DNA of 31,028 nucleotides from a virus: IMG/VR virus record IMGVR_UViG_3300017991_000302, positions 1 through 31,028 of that record; one strand, 5' to 3'. Below are positions 29,570-31,028 of this stretch, in pieces (positions within the stretch are counted from its first letter, which is position 1; every line of letters begins with the position of its first letter). A program made the translations under genes and the position numbers. The notes beneath the pieces were generated by a model that searched no databases, was not told the DNA's origin, and saw only the letters and a program-made list of their open reading frames with translations.

Positions 29570-30610
29570 TTATATTAATAATATCCATTCCACGGGTAGT
29601 CGCAATCGTGCGCCCGCTGCGCCGAATAAAGTAGGTACAATGAAATATAGAAGTATGATCACGTCACCCCAGTTAAGTTTGTTCTGCCCGTTTCGTATTT
29701 TATTAACGATTTTTACGACGAATAAAAACCAAATTATTAGATTTGCCAATACGCCGATCGTTTGAAATAGTTTCATTACGTCGGATTCTTTTCTATCGCC
29801 ATTATCGCGCTTATAGACGTTAAACATCATACCAGCATAGTTGTAATGATCCGACAGAAAATTAACTTTAAACGCATAAGCAAAATATTTTAGTTTAGAT
29901 TCCGCACCGCCGATATACGTTTCCGATTCGATATGTTCAGATATAATCGGGGCATGAACCCATTGCCTATGATTAACGTAGTTTCTTGCAGGATTGAAAC
30001 AAGTCGCCAAGAACATAAGGGGTAGTGCTATAAGTACCATCTTTGGTTTGTATTCGTAGAAATACATCACCGCCGGGATTACGACGAAGAACCATGCTAG
30101 TGACGGACGGATTAATGCTGCACTTGAGATCAGTACCAATGAAAACCAGAACTTCTTTTTCTTCAGTTGCCATATTGCAGTTATAAAAATTGTTGCGAAT
30201 AACAAATCAGTATATAAATGTGCGACGTACGCCGTAGGAAATCCAAGTACGAAAAGTATCCATACACGCTTACCTATTAGTTCGTGAATGACGTAAAAAC
30301 ACCACGTACCAATCAGGCAGTTAAATAAAAGAATATAGAATATAAATTGATCAAATTGCAAAAAAAAGTTTAGGATCAATGGATAACCTATTGTTCGTCG
30401 AATATCATCTTTTTGACGAAATACATAAGTACCGGTATCTGCGCCGATATTGTTTGTATAATGTTCGATAATTTCTTTGTTCGATAATTTCCAGATATGA
30501 TATATTTCGCTTTTTGGATGAACAAATAATAGTGCTACAAATAGCAAATTGATTGTAAATATCGTGACTATACGTTTCACCCCTCTTATTTTAAAAGTTT
30601 TTCCATCCAT
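29570..30610 (-). CDS. polytopic membrane protein, GT-C glycosyltransferase-like
   Basis: 346 residues with about eight or more membrane spans. Features common to the GT-C/PMT-2 group are visible: an early acidic loop D-T-G-T-Y-V-F-R-Q, then RRTIGYPLI, AYVAHLYTDLLFATIF, a span with ALIRPSLAWFF, NPARNYVNH, and a last AGARLRLPVEW. GT-C enzymes move lipid-linked sugars onto surface polymers or proteins; phage examples alter O-antigen. The protein stops soon after the RLRLP motif, so the C-terminus may be shortened. CG-containing codons (CGC, GCG, ACG, TCG) are much more frequent than elsewhere, suggesting recent transfer. The start overlaps the previous gene by 25 bases. Confidence 0.7.
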   Translation of the reverse strand: MDGKTFKIRGVKRIVTIFTINLLFVALLFVHPKSEIYHIWKLSNKEIIEHYTNNIGADTGTYVFRQKDDIRRTIGYPLILNFFLQFDQFIFYILLFNCLIGTWCFYVIHELIGKRVWILFVLGFPTAYVAHLYTDLLFATIFITAIWQLKKKKFWFSLVLISSAALIRPSLAWFFVVIPAVMYFYEYKPKMVLIALPLMFLATCFNPARNYVNHRQWVHAPIISEHIESETYIGGAESKLKYFAYAFKVNFLSDHYNYAGMMFNVYKRDNGDRKESDVMKLFQTIGVLANLIIWFLFVVKIVNKIRNGQNKLNWGDVIILLYFIVPTLFGAAGARLRLPVEWILLI

Positions 30611-30963
30611 TTAACATAGCCCTCAAAGGTAGGTGTTACCGGTTCATAACATGGTACCCAATAGCGCATTGTACTATAAGTGGTATCTCCAGTAGAGTGC
30701 CATATTTCCATTATTTTTCGTGTCTTAGATGTGTACATCTCCGGAACCAAAACACTGTCCGCATAACACTCCTGGATGTAGGCTTGCATGAGATTTAATG
30801 ACAAGGCAATGTATGAATAATAAAATTCTTGAGTGACCCATTTCGGCGGGTGGCCTTTTTCAAGATCATTAGTTATTCCATGCTTAAGGGTGATTGTGTC
30901 TTTTGTCTGCCCCGCCACGGTCATGGACAGCGCAAGGGCGATGATGGTTAGTAGTGGTTTCAT
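30586..30963 (-). CDS. secreted protein of unknown function
   Basis: 125 residues with a clear signal peptide (MKPLLTIIALALSMTVAG, cleavage after Gly18). The mature part has two Cys, many aromatic residues and several Tyr (YYSYIALSLNLMQAYIQECY). No lipobox. No family is recognised. It starts inside the stop of the preceding minus-strand gene (ATGA) and overlaps the membrane protein, so the three are co-translated. A periplasmic role is inferred. Confidence 0.65.
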   Translation of the reverse strand: MKPLLTIIALALSMTVAGQTKDTITLKHGITNDLEKGHPPKWVTQEFYYSYIALSLNLMQAYIQECYADSVLVPEMYTSKTRKIMEIWHSTGDTTYSTMRYWVPCYEPVTPTFEGYVKWMEKLLK

Positions 30964-31028
30964 TTCTTTCCGTTTAGTAGGTTAATGATGACATCTCTCT
31001 GCCTTGTTTTCAATTTGATTATTTCCTC
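30960..31028 (-). CDS. 3' end of an unknown gene, cut by the window edge
   Basis: The last 22 codons (ending KTRQRDVIINLLNGKK) are open to the window edge and the stop overlaps the next ATG (ATGA), the usual coupling here. The fragment is basic and helical. Nothing more can be said of its identity. Confidence 0.6.
   Translation of the reverse strand, partial: EEIIKLKTRQRDVIINLLNGKK

Noticed and set aside
29973-30173. A second minus-strand frame inside the membrane-protein gene
   Set aside because: It is fully inside the polytopic protein gene, whose spans and GT-C-like features are coherent.
29440-31028. A spanin pair in the minus-strand unit
   Set aside because: The tiny lipoprotein is possible as an o-spanin, but no i-spanin with a membrane anchor and coiled coil can be seen complete in the window.

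Overview
The window looks like part of a large, low-GC, double-stranded DNA phage genome infecting a member of the Bacteroidetes. Three observations support this. A dense run of co-oriented, often overlapping genes encodes a phage replication and recombination set. Starts are preceded by A/T-rich leaders instead of Shine-Dalgarno sequences. Several intergenic promoters match the Bacteroidetes primary sigma pattern, TTG, then about 20 bases, then TAnnTTTG. No integrase, capsid, terminase large subunit or tail gene is recognisable, so lifestyle and virion type cannot be read from this piece.

Region 1 (71-13840, all +) is the DNA metabolism block. It carries two thymidylate-synthase-fold proteins flanking a GroES-like co-chaperonin, a family A DNA polymerase with proofreading domain, a gp32-like single-strand binding protein, a RecA/UvsX recombinase, a flap-type 5'-3' exonuclease and a P-loop nucleotide kinase. 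It continues with the SbcD/SbcC (gp47/gp46) nuclease pair, a PD-(D/E)XK resolvase-like nuclease, a NusG-like factor and a pyrimidine-dimer glycosylase-like protein. Many of these genes overlap by 1-25 bases, which suggests translational coupling. Together they supply nucleotides, copy DNA, and repair or recombine it.

Region 2 (13833-23597, +) holds mostly unrecognised genes: an acidic protein with a duplicated module, two lysine-rich proteins with host-like codon use ending at strong terminators, KTSC, DUF932 and DUF2786 family proteins, and small membrane proteins. Most Bacteroidetes-type promoters lie here. Region 3 (23764-26411, +) is a tight array of eleven small unknown genes. Region 4 (26412-28975) has one disordered protein, a GGCC-rich non-coding stretch, a structured A/T-rich leader with a boxA-like word before a lysine-rich gene, a strong terminator, and a C-rich non-coding stretch with three CACGTG-type repeats. 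Region 5 (28976-31028, -) is transcribed convergently and looks like a surface-modification module: a polytopic GT-C-like membrane protein, a tiny lipoprotein, a secreted protein and the end of another gene.

The most unusual signals are four. The word TCGAGCTAA occurs nine times on the + strand and never on the other, in two reading frames and in non-coding DNA, at spacings of roughly 2-4 kb. Both thymidylate-synthase-fold proteins have Asp where E. coli ThyA has Asn177, the residue that separates dUMP from dCMP enzymes. A 23-residue motif is shared by three otherwise different basic proteins. A phage-extended promoter consensus is repeated five times.
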